DNA of 64,000 nucleotides from Hyphomicrobiales bacterium (GCA_900467185.1 UBPA01000003.1:434001-498000); one strand, 5' to 3'; shown: positions 1 through 9,272, counted from the stretch's first letter. Notes: a model not told the origin generated them from the sequence alone. Translations and numbers: made by a program.

Positions 1-671
1 GTCGTGCCGAGCTCTTCGCCGCTGGCACGATCCTTCACGGAGACGCTCCAGGCGTTGGTTGCGGTCTTGGCGTAGGAGATATCGAGAACGCGCGCATTGC
101 CCTGCGTGTCGTAGACGCTCATCGAGGTCGTGGATGCCGCATCACCGGCAGTCGTCCGCGAGTCGAGGTTCGCACCGAAAGCCGCGACCTTCGTGCCGGT
201 TGCCGTGAGGCCTCCCGACGACAGATTGATGTTCGTCAGGCCATCGAAGCTGTTGGCGACCGCTGTCGGGGCCTTGCCGTCGACATAGGCATAGCCCTGA
301 AGGGCGTAGCCGCCCGAATTGATAAGATTGCCGGATTCGTTCTTGGTGAAGGCGCCGGCGCGGGTCATGTAGGACGCGCCTGTCGCATCGGATACCACGA
401 AGAAGCCTTCGCCGTTGATCCGAAGGTCGGAACCGGAGGTCGTCGTGACCGTCGCGCCTTCATCGTCGATGCTGCGGCGAACATTGGTATCGACGCCGCC
501 CGAATTGTAGCTTCCGCCCGTCGCGGGCAGGATCAACGAAGAGAATTCCGTCGATGAGCGCTTGTAGCCGGTGGTGCTGGCATTCGCGATGTTCTCCGCG
601 ACGGTGCTCAGGCGGTTGGCCTGTGCGTTCATGCCGGATCCGCCGGTCCGCATCATTCCGTAGAGACTCAT
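1..671 (-). CDS. flgE: Flagellar hook protein FlgE, N-terminal part (cut by window edge)
   Basis: This encodes the first 223 residues of the hook subunit; the rest lies beyond the left edge. The start reads MSLYGMMRTGGSGMNAQ and is followed by the rod/hook signature AENIANASTTGYKRS around residues 26-40, the N-terminal helix shared by flagellar axial proteins. Further on is the FlgE-type segment with GFFVVSD and YMTRAGAF. FlgE is exported by the flagellar type III system and polymerises into the hook whose length FliK controls. It follows rem on the same strand and has its own upstream class II-like promoter motif at about 704-732. The start is supported by conservation at residue 1; no strong Shine-Dalgarno is visible. 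Confidence 0.95.
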   Translation of the reverse strand, partial: MSLYGMMRTGGSGMNAQANRLSTVAENIANASTTGYKRSSTEFSSLILPATGGSYNSGGVDTNVRRSIDDEGATVTTTSGSDLRINGEGFFVVSDATGASYMTRAGAFTKNESGNLINSGGYALQGYAYVDGKAPTAVANSFDGLTNINLSSGGLTATGTKVAAFGANLDSRTTAGDAASTTSMSVYDTQGNARVLDISYAKTATNAWSVSVKDRASGEELGT

Positions 672-703
672 GTCCAATCCTCGTTTCGTTCGTCCTGGTG
701 ACA

Positions 704-732
704 CTAGGAAGCAAGCCTTGCGTGAACCTGTT
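704..732 (-). promoter_or_regulatory. Class II-type flagellar promoter/operator motif upstream of flgE
   Basis: Read on the minus strand this is AACAGGTTCACGCAAG, then 8 bases, then CCTAG, ending 32 bases before the flgE start. The same core, CGCAAG-N8-CCTA, occurs upstream of flgB, motA and fliF, with a variant upstream of the FliH-like/motB operon. All are structural genes expected to be activated by Rem. The shared spacing suggests a promoter with an overlapping activator site, but no transcription start is known from the sequence alone. Confidence 0.65.
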
Positions 733-900
733 CAGCCTGCCCGTCCCGAGGGAGGAGGCAAAAGAACGATCGCGATTTCTTGAAGAAATACAGCCGCATG
801 AAACGGAAGAGAGCCATGGCGTCTCCCGATTGCGAACCCTCGTCGTTCGCTTTCGAAAGACCCCATGGCTCCCATAGAAACCGGGGTGGAAGAAGGAGGC

Positions 901-1572
901 TCAGCTCCAGTCGATGCAGTAGCCCAGGAAGCGCTTGCTATCGATCGGGTCGAAGCCCAGCTTCTTGCGCAGCTTCTTGCGCAGCTTGCTGATGTGGCTT
1001 TCGACGACGTTCTCTTCGACGTCTTCGTCAAAGATGCCGTAGATCGCGTTGAAGATCTGCGACTTGGAGACGCGACGGCCGCGGTTGGCGACCAGATATT
1101 CCAGGATGCGGCGCTCGCGCCGCGGCAGGGCGAAGGTCTCGCCTTCGATCTCGGGATCACGGCCGTCCGAGAAGACGCGGATCGCACCGATGTCGGTATA
1201 GTTGGACAGGGACTTGAGGCGGCGGCGGATGGCCGCTGCACGGGCGAGGATCTCGCGGGGATGAACCGGCTTGCGCACGACGTCATCGACTCCGCAGTCG
1301 AAGAAGGCGAGCGTTGCTTCCAGCGACGGCGTGTCGCTGATGGCGATGACCGGTGCCGCGGAACGATCCCGGATGGCGCGGGGAAGGGTCATGGCCCGTT
1401 CGCCCTGACCGATCAGGAACACCTCGACAGCATCGATATCGCTGTCTGCGGCGGTCGAGACCCAGTCGCCGAATTCCTTGGGATCGAACCCGGTGGAGGG
1501 TACGCCTTCCCTTCCGAAGAGAGAGGTGTATCCATCTTTTACAAGTTCACGTTCATCAACCACTACGATCAT
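901..1572 (-). CDS. rem: OmpR-family orphan response regulator Rem, activator of motility genes
   Basis: A 223-aa protein with an N-terminal receiver-like domain (residues 1-115) and a C-terminal winged-helix DNA-binding domain ([15 protein letters not shown] ... [19 protein letters not shown]). In Sinorhizobium, Rem is activated by VisNR and switches on class II flagellar genes in exponential growth. I chose the ATG at 1572 over an upstream TTG at 1605 because GGAG lies 7 bases before it and the length matches the known family. The receiver looks degenerate: it begins VVVDERE rather than carrying a normal acidic pair, and the strand that should end in the phosphoacceptor Asp reads FLIGQGE. 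The 293 bases upstream (1573-1865) contain no gene and must hold its promoter. Confidence 0.92.
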   Translation of the reverse strand: MIVVVDERELVKDGYTSLFGREGVPSTGFDPKEFGDWVSTAADSDIDAVEVFLIGQGERAMTLPRAIRDRSAAPVIAISDTPSLEATLAFFDCGVDDVVRKPVHPREILARAAAIRRRLKSLSNYTDIGAIRVFSDGRDPEIEGETFALPRRERRILEYLVANRGRRVSKSQIFNAIYGIFDEDVEENVVESHISKLRKKLRKKLGFDPIDSKRFLGYCIDWS

Positions 1573-1865
1573 TCGTCCGCTCCGAATCAGTATGGTGTTT
1601 TCCAATACGTCATTGGTACGAATCGTGGCGCCTCGTCACAATTAGAGGCTTTTGGTGGGTAGAAATGGTACTAGCTCAGGGTCCCCAGACCGATTTGATC
1701 AAGATGTAGTGGCTCATTTCGGCACATCGACTATTAATTCTGTGGAAAGGTTAACACGTGTTAATGATCGCCATTGCACGCGCCTCATTTCCGCAACGAT
1801 GGGCATGCGCGTGCATTGCAACAAATCATCGATTTAAAATCGTAAAGGTTGTGACGAACGAACGA

Positions 1866-2474
1866 TTAACGGCAGAAGGACGCGGCGTTTGGCGTCCACT
1901 TACCGTAACCTGTCGCTACCAGATTTGCGATCACGCGGCAGACATATTGCTTCTGGGCGGGATCGTTGTTCGGACCGGCGTGATACCGCGCGACCGCCAT
2001 GGTCCAGGTCTCGTGGCGGGCATGGAGATTTGCGAGAAAACGTGCGGCGTATTCGACGTTCGCGCGCGGATCGAGCATCGCTTCCGGTGATGCAAAATTC
2101 TCTCCGTGGTAGCGATAGTTGATCTGCATGCAACCGAGGTCGATGAGCTTGGCGCCCCCTGCCCGGGCCGCCTCGAAAAGCTGCAGCACCTCCGCCGCGC
2201 TCGAGGCGAACACGGCCTTGCCGTCGATGTTCATGGCATAGGGCTGCAGCGAACCCTTGCGGCCCGTCTCCGTCAGGCCGACCGAATAGAGAATGCCTTC
2301 GGGGATACCGTATTTGGCGGCCGCAGCGACGATCTGGCGCTCGCACAGACCAGCATCCGAACCGGACGCAGCCTGTGCGATCAAAGGAGCACTAGAGATA
2401 AAGCTCGTCAGACACAGCAGGCTGAGGTGCCGCAGGCGTTTCACGAAGCGTGTCTTGTCTGGTCCGCCCGTCAT
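1866..2474 (-). CDS. Secreted lytic transglycosylase (SLT family) in the motility cluster
   Basis: About 202 aa. An N-terminal signal peptide (hydrophobic LSLLCLTSFISSAPLIAQA) precedes an SLT-type domain starting near CERQIVAAAAKYGIPEGIL. The catalytic Glu is likely the one in SVGLTETG, followed by GCMQINYRYH and the FLANLHARHETW helix typical of this family. It probably opens peptidoglycan for the rod or motor, as expected for a muramidase encoded between fliK and rem. The ATG at 2474 has GGAG 5 bases upstream and overlaps the end of fliK by 83 bases; a GTG at 2444 is an alternative. Disulfide-type cysteines flank the domain. Confidence 0.85.
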   Translation of the reverse strand: MTGGPDKTRFVKRLRHLSLLCLTSFISSAPLIAQAASGSDAGLCERQIVAAAAKYGIPEGILYSVGLTETGRKGSLQPYAMNIDGKAVFASSAAEVLQLFEAARAGGAKLIDLGCMQINYRYHGENFASPEAMLDPRANVEYAARFLANLHARHETWTMAVARYHAGPNNDPAQKQYVCRVIANLVATGYGKWTPNAASFCR

Positions 2475-4401
2475 CTGCACTCCGCTGTCCCGCACCGCCG
2501 TTCCGGCCTTCTCCGCCATTGCCCGCCGCAAGGCCGCCCTGGCTGTCCCGTCCGTTCTGCGACGGCTGCTGCTGGTTGCTCTGGGGTTGCCCCGAGCCGT
2601 CATTTCCACCGGCGCTGTCCGACGGCGTGAAGATCACGTTGACCTGATCGACCTGAAACCCCTGCGCGCGAAGCGCCTTGATCATCGCATCCTGGTCGTT
2701 GGTCAGCTGCCGGTAGGCATCGCCCGTCTGGACGCGGAGATCGATCTGCAGCTCGTCGTCGCGCAGGCGCAGCGTGGCCGTGACGAGACCGAGGTCGATC
2801 GGATGCATCTGGATCTTGAGCGTGTTCACCACCTTGCCTGTGGCGCCCTGCGGACCCGCGATGCCGGTATTCGCCTGGAGCGCCTGCGTCGGATCGCCAT
2901 TGCCGGTGATGGCCGCGGCGACCGCCTGGGCGTTGGCCGTCATCGGCAGCTGGTTGCCGAGCGTCGGTGCGATGCCGAGGTAGCGCCGCGCATCCAGCAC
3001 GGTAACGGTCTCGGCCTTCGCGCTGGCGGGATCGTTCGGCGTCTTGGACGCGGGCCGTTCGGCATCCGCGCGCAGCGAGATCGGGCTGACCTTGCCATCC
3101 GCCCGCGCAAAGCGGAAGACCGGGTCGGTGCCATCGGTCGATGTCGGCAAGGCCGAGCCATCGGCCGCTGCCGTCTCGGCCACCGGCAGGCGCGCCCTGT
3201 CGCCCGCGACCTTCAGAGCCGGGGTCTCCATCTCGGCCGCGATGCTTCCATCTCTCGCAGACACAGCCACAGCCGGCTGCGGCGTGACCGGCCCGAGAAT
3301 GGCCATGAGGCTGGGAATATCCACCGCCGCGGCCGCGGCTGGCGCCGCTTCCGCCGCGGACGCTTCCGCAGGTTCCAGCGTCATCTCGGTCGTTTCCTGC
3401 TTTACCTGGCGCAGGAGAGGTCGTGCCGCAACCTGCGGAGAGGGCGTGTCAGCGTCAGGCTCGACCACGTCCGATGCCGTTGCGGCGGCGGACTTTCCAA
3501 GGGCAACCGCTTGAAGCTGCAAGGGCATCTTCGGCAAAGGAGACGCCGTGTCGGCCGTTGCCGGATGCGCGTCCTCGCCCGTGCCAAGTGCATCCGCCGA
3601 TTTCGGACCGGAGGGCGTCCTTGCCACGCGCACAGCGGCGGACGCGTGCACATCCGGCTCCGGCGGCGGTTCGGATGCGATCGCTGGCATCATGGCATCA
3701 GACGTCGGCGCGACCGGAGCCGCCGCCATCCGTGACGGCGTCGCGAGGCGAGGCGTGGCGGCCACATCGCGGCTCTTGGCCGCTGGGATCTCTTTCGTAT
3801 CATCCGCTGTCGCAGGGTCGGCCTTGATGGCTTTCAATGCGAGGGTGGCGGAAAGCGTTGCCGTCGCAGCTGCCTGTGTCGTCTTGGGAAGCGCCGGCCG
3901 GCTCTCGCTTGCGGCATCGTCCGAGGCTGACGGAGGCACGACAGCTTCGCCATCCGTATCCTCTGGCTGCGCTGCGGTGACGAGGGACAGGAGCGCCAGC
4001 GCGTCGGATTTTCCGGCAGGAAACTCGGGCGATACAGGCGGATCCGTTTTCGTCGACGGGCTTGCGCCACGGGTGACGGAAGCCTGCGACGCTAGGTCCG
4101 GCTCTCCCTCACGCGACACGGAGCCCGCCGCTTCGCGCAAGCGCTCCGGTGCCGCCCCCACCTTGTCGATCTGCCGGGTGCGGACAGACGGACCGGTTGT
4201 CGTGATATCCGCAGGCTCGTCCGCCTGGGCGTTGGCGCCGCCGGCCGGCGTCTTTGCAGTCGCGTCCCGAGCCTGCCCGAGATCGGCGAAGGTCTTGCGA
4301 AAGGCTGCGCCGCCTTCGGCGTCGCCGTGCCGATTCTTGACGGCAGAAACACTTGCGCGGGCAGCCTTGGCTGCCGGCAGCGCGTCATCGAGGGATCTCA
4401 T
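2392..4401 (-). CDS. fliK: Flagellar hook-length control protein FliK (formerly MotD)
   Basis: 669 aa. A long low-complexity region rich in Ala, Pro, Ser, Thr and Asp fills residues 1 to about 500. The conserved Flg_hook domain follows near the C-terminus (LKIQMHPIDLGLVTATLRL ... ALRAQGFQVDQVNVIF) and the end is Gln/Gly-rich. This is the layout of FliK, the exported ruler that stops hook growth and switches export to filament subunits. In Sinorhizobium the gene in this position was first called motD and later shown to be FliK. The ATG at 4401 follows a GGGAGG site that lies inside the end of motC; the two genes are separated by only a few bases, indicating translational coupling. Confidence 0.92.
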   Translation of the reverse strand: MRSLDDALPAAKAARASVSAVKNRHGDAEGGAAFRKTFADLGQARDATAKTPAGGANAQADEPADITTTGPSVRTRQIDKVGAAPERLREAAGSVSREGEPDLASQASVTRGASPSTKTDPPVSPEFPAGKSDALALLSLVTAAQPEDTDGEAVVPPSASDDAASESRPALPKTTQAAATATLSATLALKAIKADPATADDTKEIPAAKSRDVAATPRLATPSRMAAAPVAPTSDAMMPAIASEPPPEPDVHASAAVRVARTPSGPKSADALGTGEDAHPATADTASPLPKMPLQLQAVALGKSAAATASDVVEPDADTPSPQVAARPLLRQVKQETTEMTLEPAEASAAEAAPAAAAAVDIPSLMAILGPVTPQPAVAVSARDGSIAAEMETPALKVAGDRARLPVAETAAADGSALPTSTDGTDPVFRFARADGKVSPISLRADAERPASKTPNDPASAKAETVTVLDARRYLGIAPTLGNQLPMTANAQAVAAAITGNGDPTQALQANTGIAGPQGATGKVVNTLKIQMHPIDLGLVTATLRLRDDELQIDLRVQTGDAYRQLTNDQDAMIKALRAQGFQVDQVNVIFTPSDSAGGNDGSGQPQSNQQQPSQNGRDSQGGLAAGNGGEGRNGGAGQRSADDGRTRQDTLRETPAAPQPAVSDELYL

Positions 4402-4403
4402 AT

Positions 4404-5720
4404 CTACATATCCTCCCGCAGCAGGGCATCGATCTCGCCCAGCTTGCTCTTCCCACTCGTGAGAAACGTCGCCAGCGCCGGATCCATATCCGCCGAGGCC
4501 GATGTCTCGGGCTTGGCGGGCGCAGCTTCGGACGTCGTCGGCGTCGCAGGGGCTGCAAAAGGGCTGTCGCTGCTGCCGGCGCCCGACATGGCGTCGGGAG
4601 ACGGCGTTTGTGAAGCCAGTATGTCGGTGCTGGCTTGTGCTGAACTGTCGGCATGGGCCGGCACATCCGCAACCGGAGCCCGCAGCACCTCCCGTGCCAC
4701 GGCCTGGGCTGCGGCCCTCAAGCTGCGGTCGCGCGCAGACAGTTCGGCGTCCGGAATGGCTTCGATATCCTTGACGGCTTCGAGGATGCCGGTCGACGGC
4801 ACGTCCACGAGACCGGAATAGAATGTCGCCAGCGCGTTCGGCTCGGCATCCGCCGTAGCGGACAGGGCCGCCGCTCGTTCGGAGGCAAGCTTCGTCAGCG
4901 GCTTCAGCCCCGCAATGGCGGCATTCCGCGCAATCCGCAGAAAGACCTCGCGCTGGCGCGGCTTGTCCATGAAGGACAGGATCTCCTCGATCTTCTGGCG
5001 CTTTGCATCGCCATAGTTGGCGACCGCAAGCTCCACGAAGATATCCGCGAACTGGCCCGCATAGGGCGACGTCATGAAGCGGCGGGTATAGGCGAGCGCG
5101 TAAGCCAGCGCCCGGTCGACATTTCCAGCTCGCGTGGTCAGCATGAGGGAGCGACGCAGGGCTGCCTCCTCGATATTGGTGCCGGGCGCGACAAGCCTTG
5201 CCCAGTCATAGGCCTTCACGGCCTTGCCGGGATCCTGCTGCGCGACCGCATTGCCATAAACCAGATAGAGATAGGGGCCGATCGGCGCATTCTTGTACTC
5301 GTCGATCGTCTTCGACATGGTCTCCACGATCAGGCCACCCTTGCCGTTCAGGTAGTGGCCAAGGGCATCTGTGACGCGATTGTCGAAATTGCCGTCGATA
5401 TCGCGGCTTGCAAGATAAGCGAGCGTCTTGGGGTTTCCGCCGCTCATGGCGTAGATCAGCGCCGCATCCACATTGCGCGGATCGGCAAAGACGCTGCGAT
5501 CGGCCGTCATCAGGCGCTCCTCGATGGCGCCGAGCATGAACTGCTGCATATCGGCCGAGGAGAGATCGCCATGCACGATGCTGTCCTGAACGTGCTGCAG
5601 CGAGCGGATCATCTTGTAAGGCGGCAGGTTGTCGTCTTCGCTGCCTGCGGCCTGAACGGCCGACAGCGAGGCGAGCGATACGCAGGCGCCGAAGAGAACG
5701 GAGCGGAAAGCCTTCTTCAT
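4404..5720 (-). CDS. motC: Periplasmic motility protein MotC
   Basis: 438 aa. A signal peptide (hydrophobic region ending SAVQAAGS around residue 26) is followed by an export domain conserved in rhizobial MotC (QHVQDSIVHGDLSSADMQQ, then helical TPR-like segments). The C-terminal third is Pro/Ala-rich and ends in LGEIDALLREDM. In rhizobia MotC is periplasmic, is stabilised by the chaperone MotE, and binds MotB to help control motor speed. It is encoded three bases after motB, as in other Rhizobiaceae. It has no counterpart in the enteric motor. Confidence 0.92.
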   Translation of the reverse strand: MKKAFRSVLFGACVSLASLSAVQAAGSEDDNLPPYKMIRSLQHVQDSIVHGDLSSADMQQFMLGAIEERLMTADRSVFADPRNVDAALIYAMSGGNPKTLAYLASRDIDGNFDNRVTDALGHYLNGKGGLIVETMSKTIDEYKNAPIGPYLYLVYGNAVAQQDPGKAVKAYDWARLVAPGTNIEEAALRRSLMLTTRAGNVDRALAYALAYTRRFMTSPYAGQFADIFVELAVANYGDAKRQKIEEILSFMDKPRQREVFLRIARNAAIAGLKPLTKLASERAAALSATADAEPNALATFYSGLVDVPSTGILEAVKDIEAIPDAELSARDRSLRAAAQAVAREVLRAPVADVPAHADSSAQASTDILASQTPSPDAMSGAGSSDSPFAAPATPTTSEAAPAKPETSASADMDPALATFLTSGKSKLGEIDALLREDM

Positions 5721-5723
5721 GGC

Positions 5724-6902
5724 CTAGCCCTGGTTCGTCTGAACGAGGATCTCGATGCGCCGGTTGGCAGCCGCGTTCGGATCCGTCGGAACCTGCAGGC
5801 GCCGGTCGGCAAAACCGCTGATCTGGCTGACGCGGCTCTCGGCAAGCCCACCGTGGACGAGCATGTAATAGGCGCTCTGCGCACGGTCGGCCGACAAACG
5901 CCAGTTGTCATAGCCGCCCGACTTGAACGGCCGTCCGTCGGTATGGCCGCGAATGGCGATCGCGCCGCTGCGGGTTGAGAGCAGCTTGCCGATCTTTTCC
6001 ATGGCGAGAACCGTGGCGCGTTCCGGAACGGCCGAACCAAGGCCGAACATCGGGGTATCGCTCTGCTCGCTGATCGAGACCAGCAGCCCGCCTTCGGTCG
6101 GGGTGACGATGAGGCCTTCGGCAAGCTTGCCGGCGCCGCCGCCGATCTCCTTCTCGATGGCCTGCTTCAGCTCCGTTGCAGCCTTGGTCTCGGCGACAGA
6201 CGGCGCGGCCTTCGGCATTGCAGGATCGTTCGCAGCCGCCATGGCATCGGCCTTGCCGTCGCCGATGTTCTCCGCAGCACCATTGCCCGCCTTGTCGGCT
6301 GTAGCCGAACCGGCGTCGGCGATCTTTTTCAGTTCGACCTGCTTCGTCCAGAAATCCGGATCGAAGGGATCACGATAGGCTTCGCCGCCTTCGGCACCGG
6401 TTGCAGGGCCCGAGGTCGAGGCCCCACCCTCCCCTTTCGAACTGATATTGGCCTCACGGCCCGTTTCGTTGGCGATTTCGGAAAGGACCGAATAGGGGTT
6501 CTCGAAGAAATCGGCATCGGAATATTTGGTTTCCTCGCCCGACGTCGCGGCTTCATCCTCACCGGTCTTGGCGGATCCACCGCTTTTCGGCTGGTCGCCA
6601 TCGACCTTGGAACGCGACTGCGTCTCCTCGCCCTTGGCGTCCTTTGCCGGCGCCTTGACGCCCTTCTCCGCCGGTTCCTGCTGCGTCAGCTGGACCGGGT
6701 TGAAGTAGGAGGCGATGGCGGCCTTGGTCTTCGGGTTGGAGGCGTTGATCAGCCACATGACCAGGAAGAAGGCCATCATGGCGGTCATGAAGTCGGCATA
6801 GGCGATCTTCCAGGCGCCGCCATGGCTGCCGCCATGGGCAGGGGCGTGCCGCTTGATGATGATGATCTCATTCTTGCCGTGATGGCTGTTGCTCTCGCTC
6901 AT
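5724..6902 (-). CDS. motB: Flagellar motor stator protein MotB
   Basis: 392 aa. A single N-terminal membrane helix carries the proton-channel aspartate (Asp37 in AYADFMTAMMAFFLVMWLI). A long acidic, Lys-rich linker of roughly 170 residues follows, then an OmpA/MotB peptidoglycan-binding domain (AIRGHTDGRPFKSGG ... LSADRAQSAYYMLVHGG ... RRIEILVQ). MotB partners MotA, which in this genome is encoded some 15 kb away on the other strand. The linker is longer than in enteric MotB, matching rhizobial motors where MotC binds the periplasmic part. Its start overlaps the end of the upstream FliH-like gene by 4 bases. Confidence 0.95.
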   Translation of the reverse strand: MSESNSHHGKNEIIIIKRHAPAHGGSHGGAWKIAYADFMTAMMAFFLVMWLINASNPKTKAAIASYFNPVQLTQQEPAEKGVKAPAKDAKGEETQSRSKVDGDQPKSGGSAKTGEDEAATSGEETKYSDADFFENPYSVLSEIANETGREANISSKGEGGASTSGPATGAEGGEAYRDPFDPDFWTKQVELKKIADAGSATADKAGNGAAENIGDGKADAMAAANDPAMPKAAPSVAETKAATELKQAIEKEIGGGAGKLAEGLIVTPTEGGLLVSISEQSDTPMFGLGSAVPERATVLAMEKIGKLLSTRSGAIAIRGHTDGRPFKSGGYDNWRLSADRAQSAYYMLVHGGLAESRVSQISGFADRRLQVPTDPNAAANRRIEILVQTNQG

Positions 6903-7552
6903 GCTATCACTTTCCGCACGGTATCAGCCCAGGCCGATAGCCGGGTCATCAAAATGGAATCGCCGAATTCGGCGGAGAGGTCGATCTCGTCCGTCTCGAC
7001 GTGGCGGAAGGTCACCTCCGTGTCGGCGAGACGCGCCTCGAGCGCCTGGAACATCCGGGACGGGCCACGTACGGTGATCTTCACCGCATCGCCATCAACG
7101 GAATGCCGGATCGCGAGGGCCAGCGATTCGACGGCCTTTTCGGTGAGCTGCTCCTGCAGGATCGGCGCGAGAACCTGGGCCGTCTGCTCGGAGATCATGT
7201 CGGCGAGCAGCGAGCCGATCTCGCTGAAGCGCTGATGGATCATCGCGGCGGCCTCGTTTTCCAGTCGCTCGCGAATCGCCTCGCACTCGGCTTCATGTTC
7301 GGCACGCAGTGCGGCGATCTCGGCCTGATGGCGGGCGCGCATTTCCATTTCGGCATGCTCGCGCCCGCGCCCGTAGGCGCTCTGGCGTTCGGCCTCGATG
7401 TCGATGACCGGCTCCGGCGGCAGCTTTGCAACCGGGCGCGTGTCGCGGGAGACGGGCTCTTCGATGTCGGGGAAATAGGTCTTGGGCACGCGCGTCAGGT
7501 CTACCTTGGGCGCGCTGAAATCCTTGAGATATCGGGAGAGCGGCGCCGTCAT
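6899..7552 (-). CDS. Conserved motility-cluster protein; candidate FliH-like export ATPase regulator
   Basis: 217 aa from the ATG at 7552, which has GGAG 8 bases upstream; the reading frame stays open upstream but that part is Arg/Cys-rich and not protein-like. Residues 1-50 are Pro/Asp-rich. Residues about 50-110 form a charged coiled coil (AYGRGREHAEMEMRARH ...). The C-terminal half has the FliH pattern: a helical stretch (LAPILQEQLTEKAVESLAL), a strand-helix unit (VKITVRGPSRMFQALEARL), then a final sheet with an acidic face ending RLSAWADTV. FliH binds the ATPase FliI and docks it to FliN. No other fliH is visible in this otherwise complete cluster. The homologue in other rhizobia is, to my knowledge, annotated as hypothetical. 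It leads the motB-motC-fliK operon. Confidence 0.6.
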   Translation of the reverse strand: MTAPLSRYLKDFSAPKVDLTRVPKTYFPDIEEPVSRDTRPVAKLPPEPVIDIEAERQSAYGRGREHAEMEMRARHQAEIAALRAEHEAECEAIRERLENEAAAMIHQRFSEIGSLLADMISEQTAQVLAPILQEQLTEKAVESLALAIRHSVDGDAVKITVRGPSRMFQALEARLADTEVTFRHVETDEIDLSAEFGDSILMTRLSAWADTVRKVIA

Positions 7553-7859
7553 CGTTGCATCTCCGGCATCGGCCGCTGCGCATCGGGGCGCATGCAGGCG
7601 GTGCAGGCTGGGGACAACAGGCTTTCGGGGCCGAAACAACGGGGCATGGGCACGTCCGACCGTCTCCTTCTGGGCCCGTGCCGTGTCGGCAGAGCCCGGA
7701 CATCTCGTTGAGCAGACAGACGGAACGGGATCCGGAAGGCTGCAAGCGGCAGTGCAAGGACAGGATGCACCGGCGACCCCTTCCCGCGACATGCGGGATC
7801 TTCGGTCTGGACGCACTCCCAGGAAAGGAGCCTGCCAGAGACGGGGCTGCGAGAGGAGA

Positions 7860-7880
7860 CTAGCGGGTCAAACTTGTGCG
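7860..7880 (-). promoter_or_regulatory. Class II-type motif upstream of the FliH-like/motB operon
   Basis: Minus strand: CGCACAAG, 8 bases, GCTAG, a variant of the CACGCAAG-N8-CCTAG motif found before flgE, flgB, motA and fliF. It lies 308 bases upstream of the FliH-like start, so any transcript from it would have a long leader (about 7553-7855) in which I see no convincing gene. Confidence 0.45.
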
Positions 7881-7893
7881 AGGGTTGAAGGGT

Positions 7894-7927
7894 GTTGGAC
7901 CGCGCTCGGGCAATAGCGCGGTCCAAC
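7894..7927 (-). terminator. Strong hairpin between the third flagellin and the motB operon
   Basis: A perfect 13-bp inverted repeat (GTTGGACCGCGCT and its complement) encloses an 8-base loop. On the minus strand it follows the third flagellin, but no T-run follows the stem. It may terminate the flagellin transcript weakly, protect its 3' end, or act in the leader/promoter region of the motB operon, whose class II motif begins 14 bases further downstream. Confidence 0.5.
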
Positions 7928-7969
7928 CGATCCACCGAAGCCGATGACCGCGGCTCCGGCGAATGACGA

Positions 7970-7987
7970 CCGCGCCGAAGGGCGCGG
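7970..7987 (-). terminator. Hairpin just after the third flagellin stop
   Basis: A 7-bp GC stem (CCGCGCC/GGCGCGG) with a GAAG/CTTC tetraloop sits 12 bases past the flagellin stop. It occupies the same place as the terminators of flaA and flaB and shares their GGCCGC core, but lacks their T-run. Confidence 0.4.
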
Positions 7988-7999
7988 CCTTGTCCCGGC

Positions 8000-8968
8000 T
8001 TACTGCTGGAAGAGACGCAGGATGTTTTCGGAATTGGTGTTGGCGATCGAGAGCGACTGGATGCCGAGCTGCTGCTGCGTCTGCAGGGCCTTCAGGCGGG
8101 TCGATTCCTCATTCATATCGGCATCCACCAAGCGACCGACACCCTTGTCGATCACGTCGATCAGGTTGGCGACGAAGCCTTCCTGCAGATCGATGCGCTT
8201 GGTGATGGCACCGAGCGTGGAGGCTGCATCCGTGAGGCCGGACAAAATCTCGTTCACGACCGACAGCATGCCGGCAATTTCCTGGGGTGTCGTCGAGGTC
8301 TTCAGTTCGATCGCCGTTCCAGCCGCGGGAGTGCCGCCCTGCGCGTTGATCAGGTGATAGGCCGTCAGTACCGTGCCGCCGAGGCCATCGGGCTGATCGA
8401 CCGTGATGTCCTTGGTCAGCTGGCCACGGGAAGGATCCTGCAGATCGATCATGATCGACGACGCCGTATCGTAGTCGAGCGTCGTGACGGAAACGGACCC
8501 GTCCGACGAGCGATTGAAGGAGCCGACGATCGACTTGGTGCCGACAGCGGTCGTGCCTGCGTTGTAGAGCCAGTTTTCGCCGGAGAAGGAGGCGGACTGG
8601 GCGGCGGCGGCGAGCTGGTTCTTCAGCTCGGTCAGTTCCTTGTTGATCTTGGACTTGTCGACGCCCGGCTCGCTGGCTGCGACGAGCTTCGACTGGATCT
8701 CGCTAATAACGTCGATCGAGGAGCTCATGGCCGAATAAGAGGTATCGACCTTGGCGGCGCCGAGGCCCAGCGCGTCCTGCACGGTCGAAAGCGCCATGTT
8801 GTCCGAGCGCATGGTCGTTGCGATGGACCAGTAGGCGGCATTGTCGGCTGCGGTTTCGACGCGATAGCCCGAGGAGACACGCGCCTGCGTTTCTTCCATC
8901 GAGGTATTGATCGTCCGCAGTGTCTGCAGAGCCGCCATTGCGGCGCCGTTGGTCATGATGCTGGTCAT
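8000..8968 (-). CDS. Flagellin, third and most divergent copy
   Basis: 322 aa from the ATG at 8968 (MTSIMTNGAAMAALQTLRTIN), with AAGGG 9 bases upstream. It has the conserved flagellin N-terminus (TQARVSSGYRVETAADNAAYWSI) and C-terminus (DADMNEESTRLKALQTQQQ ... ENILRLFQQ) around a variable middle. It diverges from flaA and flaB in the middle and ends in Gln-Gln rather than LFR. Rhizobial complex filaments are built from FlaA plus at least one secondary flagellin. Tandem copies at this locus imply gene duplication. It has its own class III-like promoter motif 57 bases before the start, so it is probably transcribed separately. Confidence 0.95.
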   Translation of the reverse strand: MTSIMTNGAAMAALQTLRTINTSMEETQARVSSGYRVETAADNAAYWSIATTMRSDNMALSTVQDALGLGAAKVDTSYSAMSSSIDVISEIQSKLVAASEPGVDKSKINKELTELKNQLAAAAQSASFSGENWLYNAGTTAVGTKSIVGSFNRSSDGSVSVTTLDYDTASSIMIDLQDPSRGQLTKDITVDQPDGLGGTVLTAYHLINAQGGTPAAGTAIELKTSTTPQEIAGMLSVVNEILSGLTDAASTLGAITKRIDLQEGFVANLIDVIDKGVGRLVDADMNEESTRLKALQTQQQLGIQSLSIANTNSENILRLFQQ

Positions 8969-9024
8969 TGGGGTTTGCCCTTTTGTCAAACGTCGGGAAC
9001 ATGCGGCTGAGAAGCCTGCAGCGA

Positions 9025-9041
9025 CGGAGCGGCGTCATGCA
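9025..9041 (-). promoter_or_regulatory. Class III-type motif upstream of the third flagellin
   Basis: Minus strand: TGCATGACGCCGCTCCG, 57 bases before the start. It is closely related to the elements at similar distances before flaA (69 bases) and flaB (65 bases). A TAAA lies 11 bases upstream of its GCATGA core. The intergenic stretch 8969-9272 otherwise holds only the flaB terminator. Confidence 0.55.
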
Positions 9042-9191
9042 CACTGCCCAATTTACCCGATCGGCAGTTCGTCGTCTTAAGAATGATTTAATCCCGTTAT
9101 GGTTAACAAAGGTTTAAATGGCAGGTCGAGGCGTCAATCTTCATGAACAGATTTAAACGAAGATGAGGAAATCGTTAAGCCGTTGTTCAAA

Positions 9192-9227
9192 AACGAAAAA
9201 GGCCGCCCTCTTGCGAGAGCGGCCTTT
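9192..9227 (-). terminator. Rho-independent terminator of flaB
   Basis: On the minus strand AAAGGCCGCTCT pairs with an AGAG(G)GCGGCCTTT arm and runs into TTTTTCGTTTTT. It is a textbook stem with a T-run, 45 bases after the flaB stop. Confidence 0.85.
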
Positions 9228-9272
9228 GCCTTGGTCGGATCGAACGGCGCCGGAGCGCCGTTTCCCCGTCTC